Below are positions 53,579 to 61,899 of a DNA stretch of 64,000 nucleotides, piece by piece (position 1 is the first letter of the stretch; each line of letters starts with the position of its first letter). The position numbers and the translations under genes are program-made. This DNA comes from an uncultured Verrucomicrobiota bacterium (GTDB taxonomy: Bacteria; Verrucomicrobiota; Verrucomicrobiia; Opitutales; Opitutaceae), in the NCBI GenBank assembly GCA_903898675.1, contig CAIUGM010000033.1, forward strand, positions 1-64,000, in the 5' to 3' direction. The notes beneath the pieces are model-generated. The model saw only the letters and a program-made list of their open reading frames with translations, was not told the DNA's origin and made no database searches.

Positions 53579-54475
53579 ATGCCGTGGATCGCCGCCAGCC
53601 TGATTTCCGCCCTCTTCCTCGGGTGCTACGAGCTGAGCACCAAGCATGCGGTACGTGACAACGCCGTACTGCCGGTGTTGTTTTTTGCCAATGTGTGCAG
53701 CACCGCCGTGTGGGCCGGCCTGCTGATGGTGCCGGTCCTGGCCCCGGGCGTCCTGCCGGCCGGCCTGTTGGTCGCGCCCCTGACCGGCCTCCAACACGTC
53801 CAGTTGCTCGGCAAGTCCGCCCTCGTCGCCTTCTCCTGGGTCTGCACCTATTTCGCGGTCAAGCACCTTCCCGTGTCCCTGGCCTCGCCGGTCCGCGCCA
53901 CCGGGCCGATGTGGACGCTGCTCGGCGCCGTGCTGGTGCTGGGTGAGCGTCCGTCCTGGCTGGAAGGCCTGGGCATCGCCATCACGCTCGCCTCATTCGT
54001 GGGCCTGTCCTTCGCCGGCCGCCGGGAAGGCATTCACTTTCACCGCGACAAGTGGTTCGGTTTTCTGTTCGCCGGGACGCTGCTGGGGTCGTTGAGCGGA
54101 CTCTACGATAAATTTTTGCTCGGGCACGCCGGCTTCAGCGCGGCGACAGTGCAGTGCTGGTTCTCGATCTACCTCGCCTTGCTGTTCCTGCCGCTGGCGG
54201 TCGGCTGGAAACTCCGCTGGTGGCCGCGCCACCTCTTCCAGTGGCGGTGGAGTATCCTCGGCATCTCGCTGTTCCTGCTGGTCGCCGACTTCGTCTACTT
54301 CGACGCACTGCGCAACCCCGCGGCGCTCGTCTCGCTGGTTTCCAGCCTGCGGCGCGGCAGCGTGCTCGTGGCGTTTGCTGGCGGCTTGTTTCTCTTCAAG
54401 GAGGCGCATGGCCTGGCCAAGCTCCCCGCCGTAATCGGAGTGTTGGTGGGCATCGTGCTGACGATCCTCGGGTGA
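53579..54475 (+). CDS. EamA/DMT-family transporter
   Basis: A 298-residue inner-membrane protein with ten predicted helices in two EamA halves, each beginning with a small-molecule transporter pattern (AASLISALFLGCYELSTKHAV; GFLFAGTLLGSLSGLYDKFLL). The ATG at 53579 (MPWIAASLI) is chosen because the upstream in-frame ATG adds only a hydrophilic tail. The conserved end-of-half motifs PVRATGPMWTLLGAVLVLGERPS and SLVSSLRRGSVLVAFAGGLFLFKEA are clear. DMT transporters export metabolites such as amino acids or purines; the substrate is unknown. It may be co-transcribed with the propeller gene upstream. Confidence 0.9.
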   Translation: MPWIAASLISALFLGCYELSTKHAVRDNAVLPVLFFANVCSTAVWAGLLMVPVLAPGVLPAGLLVAPLTGLQHVQLLGKSALVAFSWVCTYFAVKHLPVSLASPVRATGPMWTLLGAVLVLGERPSWLEGLGIAITLASFVGLSFAGRREGIHFHRDKWFGFLFAGTLLGSLSGLYDKFLLGHAGFSAATVQCWFSIYLALLFLPLAVGWKLRWWPRHLFQWRWSILGISLFLLVADFVYFDALRNPAALVSLVSSLRRGSVLVAFAGGLFLFKEAHGLAKLPAVIGVLVGIVLTILG

Positions 54476-54537
54476 CTGGCCCGACGCTGGCCGGAATCCG
54501 GGATTGCGACGCCCGCGGGTCGGATCAAGGTGCCGGC

Positions 54538-55929
54538 ATGCCCTACCCCGCATGTCTCCCGTCACGGTTTTATCTTTTGCCGGCACTCCTGGCCGCGTTG
54601 TTCCTGAGCGGCTGCGTTTCCACGCCGAAGCCGCCGGTCACGGCCGTTGCGCCTGATCCGCGTTTTGAGCTGCCCGCGACGGACGAAGGCCTGCCCGGCG
54701 CAGGTCCGATCCGGCGGGCCGACTGGTTCCGTCACGTCTGGCGCGAACGCCGCTCGGGGTGGTCGTCGCAGGTCGCGCAAGACCAACAGGCCGTTGTTTT
54801 CCTCGGCGACTCCATCACGCAGGGTTGGGGCGAGGGCCTGGCGGGATATTTCCCGGGCCTCAAGGTCGCCAACCGCGGCATCAGCGGCGACACCAGCCGC
54901 GGGGTGCTCATCCGCCTGGCCGCCGACGTCAGCATCCTGCACCCCGCCGGCGTCGTGCTGCTCATCGGCACCAACGATCTCGAGGATGGCGCCGCGCCCG
55001 AGGTGATCGCGGGCAACATCGGGCTGATCATCGCCGCATTAAGGGAACAGAACCCCGCGATGCCCGTGGTGCTGTGCGAAATCCTCCCGAGTTCCGCCAC
55101 CAAGAAGCGGCCCGCCGCGCAGATCGAGCGGACCAACCAATTGCTCAAGACCATCGTGAAGGACCAACCGCAGGTGACCTACCTCGATACGTGGACACTC
55201 TTCGCCAACGCCGAGGGCGACGCCACCTTGCCCGAGTTTCCCGACCTGCTGCATCCCAATGCCGCCGGCTATACGAAATGGGCCGTGGCCATTCGCCCGG
55301 TGCTGGCCACGCTCGGTTTCCTCGACACCGCGGCCGATACCTTCGAGCCCGAGCCGGGCTTTGTCAGTCTCTTCAACGGCCACGATCTCACCGGCTGGGG
55401 CTACCGGCCAACCACCGCGCAGGATATCGCGGATGCGGCGAACTGGCGGAAAGCGGACCCGGAAGGTGCCGCCGCCTGGCCGGTCGTGACGCAGCCGGTC
55501 ACTTTTGACGGCCTGACCGCCAGCCCCGACGGGCGCTTTGTCGCGCAGCACGGCCGGCTGATCGTCACCACCCCGCATGAGGGCCGGAAAATCCAGCAGC
55601 TCTGGACCACGCGCACGTTCCCGCAGGATTTTGTCCTGAAGCTGGAATTCCGTGCCACGCCCAACACCGACAGCGGCATCTACGTCCGCGGCCCGCAACT
55701 CCAGTGCCGCGACTACCTGCTTGCTGGTCCTTATAAGCAGTTGAAACTTTACCGGGCCGGCGAGTGGAACGAGATCGTGATCACGGTCAAGGGCGGCGCC
55801 GCCCACTGCACCTGCAACGGTGAAATCCTCGAGGACGCCATGCCGGTCCCGGCGGACGGCCCCCTCGGCGTGGAGGGCGACCGCGGCCAGATGGAATACC
55901 GTCGCATCCGGATCCAGGTGCTGCCGTAA
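54538..55929 (+). CDS. Lipoprotein fusing an SGNH hydrolase to a DUF1080 domain
   Basis: A 463-residue lipoprotein. ATG 54538 gives a signal with lipobox LSGC (about 23-26). The first half is an SGNH esterase like the GDSL/PAF-acetylhydrolase type: FLGDSITQGWGE (Ser), RGISGDTS (Gly), LIGTNDLED (Asn) and DLLHPNAAGY (Asp-x-x-His). After a linker a DUF1080 (3-keto-glucoside hydrolase/LamG-like jelly-roll) domain begins with FVSLFNGHDLTGWGY and includes TDSGIYVRGPQLQCRDY and NEIVITVKGGAAHCTCNGE. Each domain is common alone in this phylum. The fusion suggests a carbohydrate deacylase tethered to a sugar-binding or sugar-cleaving module. Not obviously linked to its neighbours. Confidence 0.88.
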   Translation: MPYPACLPSRFYLLPALLAALFLSGCVSTPKPPVTAVAPDPRFELPATDEGLPGAGPIRRADWFRHVWRERRSGWSSQVAQDQQAVVFLGDSITQGWGEGLAGYFPGLKVANRGISGDTSRGVLIRLAADVSILHPAGVVLLIGTNDLEDGAAPEVIAGNIGLIIAALREQNPAMPVVLCEILPSSATKKRPAAQIERTNQLLKTIVKDQPQVTYLDTWTLFANAEGDATLPEFPDLLHPNAAGYTKWAVAIRPVLATLGFLDTAADTFEPEPGFVSLFNGHDLTGWGYRPTTAQDIADAANWRKADPEGAAAWPVVTQPVTFDGLTASPDGRFVAQHGRLIVTTPHEGRKIQQLWTTRTFPQDFVLKLEFRATPNTDSGIYVRGPQLQCRDYLLAGPYKQLKLYRAGEWNEIVITVKGGAAHCTCNGEILEDAMPVPADGPLGVEGDRGQMEYRRIRIQVLP

Positions 55930-55956
55930 CCCCGGATTCATTGGATTAGTTTTTGT

Positions 55957-55984
55957 GATGGCAGGGCCGGATGGCCCTGTCATT
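55957..55984 (+). terminator. Weak terminator-like hairpin after the SGNH-DUF1080 gene
   Basis: A 12-bp stem with two G-T pairs (55957-55968 and 55973-55984, GGAT loop), 28 bases after the stop codon. The following run is only TTTCG, so termination may be partial. Confidence 0.4.
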
Positions 55985-56000
55985 TCGCCAAGGATTGGCA

Positions 56001-56029
56001 TTGTGACACCGGGGCTCCGCGCCTACTAT
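56001..56029 (+). promoter_or_regulatory. Candidate promoter of the PEP-CTERM autotransporter-repeat gene
   Basis: TTGTGA (56001-56006), a 17-bp spacer and TACTAT (56024-56029), 4/6 matches each to sigma-70 consensus. The -10 ends only 8 bases before the ATG at 56038, so transcription would begin at or next to the start codon (leaderless). Confidence 0.45.
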
Positions 56030-56037
56030 TTGCGCCC

Positions 56038-59000
56038 ATGAAACGCTCCCCACGCCACGTTTTCTGCGCGCTCATGCTTGCCGTACTCGCGCTGACGGCT
56101 CGCGCGCAGACGAATTATTTTTGGAGTGGCATCGGCACCGGCTGGCAGGGGCAGGTCACGCCGACCAATAGCAGCACGGACGAACTTTACTTCTTAAACA
56201 ACGTCCTGCCGACCATTCCGATGTCTGGCATCACCACGGCCGACAACCTGATTTTCGCGGACAATGATGACTATGTCCTAAGCGGTACAACCACCCTGAC
56301 CCTGACCAATGGATTTAACATCTTCAGCACGGGTTCGGGCGGATACAACCGGGTCAAGTTCGGCTCCGGCATCACGCTCGACCTCACGGGATCGAATTCG
56401 ATTTGGGATTCCGGCTACAACAGCGTGATCATCTCCGGCAAGGTCACAGGCGCAAACGCCACGCCCCTCCAGTTGAATCTGACTTCCGACAATAACGGAT
56501 CCAGCAGTTTCATTTTCAACAACTCCAGCCCGGCCAACGATTACACCGGCGGAACCGTGATCAATTCGGTCGGCACCAACGGGGGCGGGACCGTCGCATT
56601 CTGGAACAGCACGCCTTTCGGCGCCACCAGCGGCGGGGTAACCATCACGAATGGCGTCTACTTCGCCGCGCACAATACGCTCACCCTCGCCAACAATTTC
56701 ACCGTCACCTCCACTTCATCCAATCCCTGGGCCTTCCGCAATTGGGACGCGCCCCTGACCCTCAGTGGCTCAATCACCCTAGCTTCGAACGCCTTTTTCA
56801 ACTCACGCTACGCGTTTGCCGCACTGCCGGCCTCGAACAACGAGGGCAGTTATCCCATCCCGGGGCCGCTAACCCGGAATCCAACCATTATCACGGGCAA
56901 TGTCGGAGAGGCGGCCGGCGGCACGATGCTGACGGTCAGCGGCCCAGGCATCACGATCCTGAACCCCACCACCGGCAGCAACACCTACACCGGAGGCACG
57001 ACGGTCTTCGGCACGCTGATTTTTGCCAGTAGCAACGCCCTGCCCGCCACCGGGGCGGTCCAGGTCGGGTCGACCAACACCAACTTCGCCTCAGGCTACG
57101 CCGGCAGTGCCGATGGCGCCGCTGGGCATTTCGCAACGTTTCTCAGCAAGCTGTCCCCGACCTCATCGGGTGCGGTGGGCATCGATACCTTGCCGGGCTT
57201 CAGCACCGTCGTGTTGGGCGACAACATCAACCTGACCGGTTTCACGACCACGGCACAGGACGGCATCCGGCTCGGGACCGCTACGAGTGCGTTTCTGACG
57301 GGTACCATCACCCCGCAGGGTAACAATTACCATTTCGGCAATGGCGGCGGCACGCTCACCGTGGTCTCCAACCTCGCCAACATCACCCCGCCCTCGAAAG
57401 TGGTGCTGGATGACAACAGCATCGTTCCGCTGAAGCTGTTTCTCCAAGGGTCCAATACCTACACCGGCGGTACTTTCGCGAATGCCGGTTTTATTATCTT
57501 CGACGGGGCCGCGGCCATTCCGGCTTCGGGCCAGCTCAATCCCGGGGGCTCAAGCACCAGTGTCGGCAACAGTTACATCGGTTACACCGACAGCACCGGC
57601 ACCACTCCCGCGGCATTTCTGGCCAAGTTCAATGCCGGCACCACCTGGGGCATCATCGGCTTCGATACCCACCCCTTCAATTCGACGGTCACCATCTCCA
57701 GCCCCATCAACCTTACCGGCTTCAATGATGGCGTCTACCTCGGGACGGCAACTTCCGCCAAACTGACCGGATCGATCACCCCCTCAACCGTCACGAATTC
57801 CTACAACACCGCCAACACCCTGCGCTTCACCGCCGGCAACGGCGGGACGCTGACGGTCAACAGCCCCACTTCGCTGTCCGGTGCGGTCAAGGTCGAGATC
57901 GGGACTCCTGCATCATTATCCAGCAGCCCGGCGTATTCCGACGGCACCGTGATCCTCGATGGCAACAACATCTATTCCGGCGGCACCACCCTGCATCCGG
58001 ACAACGGCATCACCCTTGGTCTGACCAACAACAATGCCCTCGGCACCGGTACCCTGACCATCGGGACCAGCACCGGAGTCGTGGGCGTCGCCGGTCTGCA
58101 GGCCACGACCGGCGGCGTAGTGGTACCCAACGCGATCAATTTCGTTAACCCAAACTACACAACCAACAGCTCGGCTTCGCTCGCTTTCACCGGTTCGCAG
58201 TCATTCGAGCTCGCCGGGGCCCTCACCTCCGGACCGATCACGGGTCAGAGCACTCCCGCCAACCTTATCCTGTATAACAGCTCGCCCATCAACGTCACCC
58301 TGAGCGGTGACAACAGCGGGTACTTCGGCTCCATCCAGGCGTTTAACGGCACGCTGTTCCTCGCGAACAACACCGGTGGCATCAACAACGCTGCCGGCCG
58401 CGGACCGCTCTCCCTTGAATCGCCCTCCGCCACGGTGCAGTTCACTGGCAGCGCCACCAACGAGGTTTTATACGGCCTGAAGGGCGCCGCCGGCAGCCTG
58501 GTGCTCCCCTCGAACTCCAATCTCACCGTCTATACGGACAACGCCAACACCTTGAACGGCGGCTTTGAATTTGGCGGCGTGATCTCGGGCAGCGGCGCCA
58601 CCCTCACCGTCGATGGGACGTCGACCAATACCGAGATCCTCTACCTGTACGGCAACAACACCTATAACGGTGGCACCAGCATCACGGGCAACGGCGCCCT
58701 TGGCCTCGGCACGGGCAACTCGGCCGGCACCGGCGCGATCACGATCAACGCGCCACAGGGCGGCCTCGTCATCAACACCGGCGTCACCCTCACCAACCCG
58801 ATCATCCTGACCGCCGGCGGCCTTGGCGGGTTGGGCACTTTCGCCCCCAGCAAGTTCAACTTCGTCGTGGGCGGCCCGATCACCATCGGGGCCAACCAGA
58901 AGATTCTCCCCGGCATTCCCGGCGACAACCAGAAGACCCCCGGCACCCTCACCCTGCAGAGCAATGTGATCTTCGCCAACGGCGGGACGTACGGCTGGGT

Positions 59001-59409
59001 GTTGCAGGACTCGACGTTGAGCGACGGCTACTCGCAGCTCCAGATCACTGGCAACCTCGACCTGACCACCATCAGCGCCGCGAGTTTTACGATGCAGCTC
59101 TACTCCGTCGACGCGTATGGCGCGCCGGGCTACGCGAACCTGACCCTGGGCCAGTCGTATATGCTGCCGTTCCTGCACACCACCGGCACCATCAGCGGCT
59201 TTAGCCCGACCCTGTTCACCTTTGATGTGTCCAAGTTCGCCGGCGGGGTGATCCCGACCAATCAGTTCAGTGTCTCCATCGACGGCACGAACCAGACGCT
59301 GTATCTGAACTTCACCGCCGTGCCGGAACCCTCCACGTATGCCCTGCTGGGGCTTGGTTTGGGGGTTGTGATTCTTCCGGTCCTGCGCCGGCGGAAATGC
59401 CGGGTGTAG
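56038..59409 (+). CDS. Autotransporter-repeat (PATR) protein with PEP-CTERM sorting signal
   Basis: A 1123-residue surface protein. Signal peptide 1-23 ends ARAQ. The body is a beta-helix rich in Gly, Thr, Asn and Ser with PATR units (NTYTGGTTV, NTYTGGTFA, NIYSGGTTL, NTYNGGTSI). Two tandem units of about 135 residues, coded near 56980-57400 and 57450-57890, share SGS/NTYTGGT...TLIF...INLTGF...LGTATSA-LTG-ITP and stem from internal duplication. The C-terminus is a complete PEP-CTERM signal: VPEPSTYALLGLGLGVVILPVLRRRK. It should therefore be processed by an exosortase and linked to an exopolysaccharide-bearing surface; no exosortase gene is in the window. No autotransporter barrel exists, so the term describes only the repeats. 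The stop codon lies inside a REP-like element. Confidence 0.92.
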   Translation: MKRSPRHVFCALMLAVLALTARAQTNYFWSGIGTGWQGQVTPTNSSTDELYFLNNVLPTIPMSGITTADNLIFADNDDYVLSGTTTLTLTNGFNIFSTGSGGYNRVKFGSGITLDLTGSNSIWDSGYNSVIISGKVTGANATPLQLNLTSDNNGSSSFIFNNSSPANDYTGGTVINSVGTNGGGTVAFWNSTPFGATSGGVTITNGVYFAAHNTLTLANNFTVTSTSSNPWAFRNWDAPLTLSGSITLASNAFFNSRYAFAALPASNNEGSYPIPGPLTRNPTIITGNVGEAAGGTMLTVSGPGITILNPTTGSNTYTGGTTVFGTLIFASSNALPATGAVQVGSTNTNFASGYAGSADGAAGHFATFLSKLSPTSSGAVGIDTLPGFSTVVLGDNINLTGFTTTAQDGIRLGTATSAFLTGTITPQGNNYHFGNGGGTLTVVSNLANITPPSKVVLDDNSIVPLKLFLQGSNTYTGGTFANAGFIIFDGAAAIPASGQLNPGGSSTSVGNSYIGYTDSTGTTPAAFLAKFNAGTTWGIIGFDTHPFNSTVTISSPINLTGFNDGVYLGTATSAKLTGSITPSTVTNSYNTANTLRFTAGNGGTLTVNSPTSLSGAVKVEIGTPASLSSSPAYSDGTVILDGNNIYSGGTTLHPDNGITLGLTNNNALGTGTLTIGTSTGVVGVAGLQATTGGVVVPNAINFVNPNYTTNSSASLAFTGSQSFELAGALTSGPITGQSTPANLILYNSSPINVTLSGDNSGYFGSIQAFNGTLFLANNTGGINNAAGRGPLSLESPSATVQFTGSATNEVLYGLKGAAGSLVLPSNSNLTVYTDNANTLNGGFEFGGVISGSGATLTVDGTSTNTEILYLYGNNTYNGGTSITGNGALGLGTGNSAGTGAITINAPQGGLVINTGVTLTNPIILTAGGLGGLGTFAPSKFNFVVGGPITIGANQKILPGIPGDNQKTPGTLTLQSNVIFANGGTYGWVLQDSTLSDGYSQLQITGNLDLTTISAASFTMQLYSVDAYGAPGYANLTLGQSYMLPFLHTTGTISGFSPTLFTFDVSKFAGGVIPTNQFSVSIDGTNQTLYLNFTAVPEPSTYALLGLGLGVVILPVLRRRKCRV

Positions 59410-59531
59410 CCGCGTCGGAGCGGCTTGTCCGCCATAAGCCCTGCGACGGCGGAAGGCTTGGCGAAGGTTGAAGCGACGAGGTGGCCGGTTGTCGGCCGGA
59501 ACCACACTTTCGCAGACTCAAGCGCAGCTAC
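59406..59531. repeat. REP-like dispersed element with imperfect terminal repeats
   Basis: The 126-bp segment begins GTAGCCGCG and ends CGCAGCTAC (a 9-bp inverted repeat with one mismatch). Its left part, GTCGGAGCGGCTTGTCCGCC (59414 onward), has the same design as the REP arms at 51722 and 20800 (GTNGGRGCG...CTTG...CGC). It covers the TAG stop of the upstream gene. Its mobile origin is inferred from form only. Confidence 0.55.
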
Positions 59532-59542
59532 GCAGGAATCCC

Positions 59543-59782
59543 CTACCCCCCGGCCTTGTGCCAGAGGTAGAGCTCCTCGACTTTTTTCCGCGCCCACGGG
59601 GTTTTGCGCAGGAACTGCAGGCTCGATTTGATGCTGGGGTCGAAGTTGAAGCAGCGGATGTCGATCCGGCCGCCCAGTTCCTTCCAGCCATACGCCGCGA
59701 CCAGCTCGGTCAGCAACGCCTCCAGCGTCACCCCGTGCAGCGGGTCCTTCGGATGCGGGTCGGGAACGGTCACGGGCGCCAC
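59543..59782 (-). CDS. VF530/DUF2132-family small DNA-binding protein
   Basis: A 79-residue protein of the VF530 family (DUF2132), whose Vibrio fischeri member was solved as a small alpha-helical protein thought to bind DNA. The family core is nearly complete: [39 protein letters not shown] and [17 protein letters not shown]. The first dozen residues are a variable Pro-rich tail. Single gene on the minus strand, just beyond the REP-like element. The cellular role is not established. Confidence 0.92.
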   Translation of the reverse strand: MAPVTVPDPHPKDPLHGVTLEALLTELVAAYGWKELGGRIDIRCFNFDPSIKSSLQFLRKTPWARKKVEELYLWHKAGG

Positions 59783-59901
59783 TGAAACGGGTTTGGCGCC
59801 GGCGGCAACCTGTCACTTGCCTCCCGCGTCCATCCCCGCTCGCCTTTTCCCCTCTTTCTCCCTTACCTCTTAAACCTCCTAAACCTTATCCACTTCACCT
59901 C

Positions 59902-60351
59902 ATGCCCACTCTCTACGAAACCCTCCGCGCCGACATCATCACCGCCATGAAGGCCCGCGACACGGTCACGGCCACTGCCCTCCGCACCATGGATGCCGCC
60001 ATCCAGCGCGCCGCCATGGACACGAGCAAGCCCATCGACGAGGCCCTCACGCTCGCGACGTTCCGCAAGGCGGTGAAGAACCTCACCGACGCCCGCACCG
60101 AATTTGAAAAGGGCGGCCGGGCCGACCTGGTCGCCGCCAACACGGCGGAGATCACCATCCTGGAAAAATACCTGCCCAAGGGACTCGATGCCGCCAAGCT
60201 CGAGGCCCTTGTCGTCGAGGTCATCGCGGCCACCGGTGCCACGTCCAAAAAGGAGATGGGCAAGGTCATCGGCGCACTGAAGCAGCGGCCCGAGGCCGGG
60301 CTGATCGACTTCGGCGCCGCCAGCAAACTTATCCAGGCCAAGCTGCCCTGA
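59902..60351 (+). CDS. GatB/YqeY-domain protein
   Basis: A 149-residue YqeY family protein. The fold has an N-terminal helical part (LYETLRADIITAMKARDTVTATALRTM) and a C-terminal three-helix bundle homologous to the tail of GatB, the subunit of tRNA-dependent amidotransferase that positions tRNA (LEKYLPKGLDAAKLEALVVEVI, KEMGKVIGALKQRPEAGLIDFGAASKLI). Free YqeY proteins lack the amidotransferase catalytic part; their function is unsettled. Length is normal and the start ATG is unambiguous. Confidence 0.95.
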   Translation: MPTLYETLRADIITAMKARDTVTATALRTMDAAIQRAAMDTSKPIDEALTLATFRKAVKNLTDARTEFEKGGRADLVAANTAEITILEKYLPKGLDAAKLEALVVEVIAATGATSKKEMGKVIGALKQRPEAGLIDFGAASKLIQAKLP

Positions 60352-60407
60352 CATAGAGCCGTTCAACCGGGAATTAACCCCGTACCGAGCGCAGCGAGAT
60401 CAGACAA

Positions 60408-60501
60408 CACACGAAGGGCACGAAATGCTGCAGCCCAAAACACCTGCTTCCTCCAAGACTTTTCGTGTATTTGGCGTGTTTCGTGGTGGCCGCTGAAAAT
60501 T
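60408..60501. repeat. Possible dispersed intergenic repeat (CACGAA type)
   Basis: Between YqeY and the DTW gene, CACACGAAGGGCACGAAA (60411 on) is followed about 50 bases later by TTCGTGTATTTGGCGTGTTTCG, its approximate inverted counterpart. It resembles the 'CACGAA' intergenic repeats seen in several bacterial phyla, but only one copy occurs here. Confidence 0.3.
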
Positions 60502-60519
60502 GCGCCACTCAAGGCTGAA

Positions 60520-61257
60520 TCATTCAGCCGCCCCCGCCGGCTTGCGCATGAAATTGTCGCGGCGGGCCACGCCCTCACCCCGCACCTTCCGGCGGTCGGC
60601 CGGATCACTGTAAGGCTGTCGCCGATAACCGGGCCGCGTCGGATCGGCGGCACAGCTGATCTGGAATTCCTGCATGCGCTGAAAAATACCCAGCAGCTGT
60701 TCGGGTTGCGCATACCGGTCAAGCCCGGCGCGTTCCAGGACCGTCAGCAACTCGTGAACCGCCTCCAGCGTCGACAGGCACCCTTCCTGCGGCTGCTGCT
60801 TGATGATGTAGCGACTCGGCGCCGCGGGCGTGAACATGATCCGCGGCAACCGCTGCAGGCTCGGACTCAGCCGCAGCATCTTCCGCGCGCCGCTCCAGGT
60901 GGCGTCGAGCAGGATGACGACAAGCCGGCGGCTCTGCAGTTGAGAGTTGAAAGCTGAGAGCTGAGTGTTTTCGGAAAGATTCGTCGCCGCGACTCCTGGA
61001 TAGAGCAGGACGCAATGATTGCGCGTATCGTTGAGCAAGCCCTGGACAGTCTCGTGTTCATCGAATCCCTTGCCCATGTGCAGCTCGCTGTTGGGCAGGC
61101 AGAGGTGCGTGAGCCGGCCGGTGCCGGCCTTCTCCTCCTTGAATTCCTTCGGGTGCATGAGGAAGACAAACCTGGTTCGCGTCTCCATCGGCCGCAGCGA
61201 TGCACACCAGCACAGTCGCTGGGGCCAGAAGCATCGGTAGCACATGAGGCGGCTCAT
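60520..61257 (-). CDS. DTW-domain tRNA-uridine aminocarboxypropyltransferase
   Basis: A 245-residue SPOUT-like enzyme of the DTW family (TapT/DTWD), which adds the 3-amino-3-carboxypropyl group of S-adenosylmethionine to tRNA uridine (acp3U). N-terminal metal-binding cysteines are visible in MCYRCFWPQRLCWC. LMHPKEFKEEKAGTGRLTHLCLPNSEL and VVILLDATWSGARKML contain the conserved HP-E-K-T-R-L and D-x-T-W motifs; PSRYIIKQQPQEGCLSTLEAV is the matching third block. The C-terminal arginine-rich tail is variable. At 60939-60966 four 7-bp repeats (consensus on the coding strand W-Y-TCARC) encode the odd stretch QLSAFNSQL, apparently an inserted repeat in a loop. Confidence 0.9.
   Translation of the reverse strand: MSRLMCYRCFWPQRLCWCASLRPMETRTRFVFLMHPKEFKEEKAGTGRLTHLCLPNSELHMGKGFDEHETVQGLLNDTRNHCVLLYPGVAATNLSENTQLSAFNSQLQSRRLVVILLDATWSGARKMLRLSPSLQRLPRIMFTPAAPSRYIIKQQPQEGCLSTLEAVHELLTVLERAGLDRYAQPEQLLGIFQRMQEFQISCAADPTRPGYRRQPYSDPADRRKVRGEGVARRDNFMRKPAGAAE
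60939..60966. repeat. Four tandem heptamers inside the DTW gene
   Basis: On the coding (minus) strand the units are ACTCAGC, TCTCAGC, TTTCAAC and TCTCAAC in direct succession. The 28 bp are not a multiple of three, so flanking changes must keep the frame. Similar heptamer runs occur elsewhere in bacteria as short tandem repeats. Confidence 0.6.
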
Positions 61258-61482
61258 CTCCGCGGATTCTTCCGCAGTTTTTTAGTAAATCGACCCTAGA
61301 AGCAGTCAGGGCGCGGATTCCCGTTGGCCTCTCCGGGTAGCCGCGTTTGAGGGCGCAGCCCGAAAAGGTGGCGGGGCGACGATCGAACCCTCCCTCTTCC
61401 CGAGAAATCGTAACATTCCAACTGTTGCCACTCCGGACCAGTGGGCCGAATATGCCGGTTGAAACCCTCCCGTCCCCTGCCC

Positions 61483-61875
61483 ATGAAGACCACCCCAGCC
61501 AGCCACGCCCCGGTCAAGGTCGGCGCCAGCCCGCGCCAGCTCCTCGCGAAGATTTCCACGGCCAAGAAAAAAGCCGACACCGCCGAACGGACCGCCTCGG
61601 CCGCGAAGGCCGTCTACAAAAAGGTCCGCAAGACCCACAAGCAGGCCAAGAAGTCGGCCAAGGAGGCCCGCCGCGAACTCAAGGCCCTGAAGAAGGCCCT
61701 GCTGGCCGCCAAGGCCGCCGCCGCGCGGACCAAATCGGCCAAGGCCCGAAAACCGGTTCGCGTGCGCAAGCCGGCCCCGATCCCAGTCGCCGTGGAGCCC
61801 GTGGTTGAAACCGGCGTGGCGCCGCCGCCACTTTCCCAGCCGGTGCAAACGGATACGACGTCACCTTCCGCCTGA
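61483..61875 (+). CDS. Alanine/lysine-rich histone-H1-like protein
   Basis: A 130-residue basic protein. The ATG at 61483 (MKTTPASHAPVKVG) is preferred to an in-frame GTG at 61441. Residues about 20-85 form a long Lys/Ala/Arg-rich helix (KKKADTAERTASAAKAVYKKV, KALKKALLAAKAAAARTKSAKARKP) like the C-terminal domain of histone H1 or bacterial Hc1/AlgP-type proteins; the end is Pro/Val-rich and acidic. It may bind nucleic acid in the cytoplasm. Low-complexity proteins are hard to classify, so the function is inferred from composition only. It converges with PPK2, 24 bases between stops. Confidence 0.7.
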   Translation: MKTTPASHAPVKVGASPRQLLAKISTAKKKADTAERTASAAKAVYKKVRKTHKQAKKSAKEARRELKALKKALLAAKAAAARTKSAKARKPVRVRKPAPIPVAVEPVVETGVAPPPLSQPVQTDTTSPSA

Positions 61876-61899
61876 AGCCGGTCGGGCGCTTTCCGCCGC

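Noticed and set aside
61375-61400. GGTTCGATC-like T-loop on the minus strand suggesting a tRNA.
   Set aside because: The flanking bases do not form the 5-bp T-stem, and no acceptor, D or anticodon arms can be folded.
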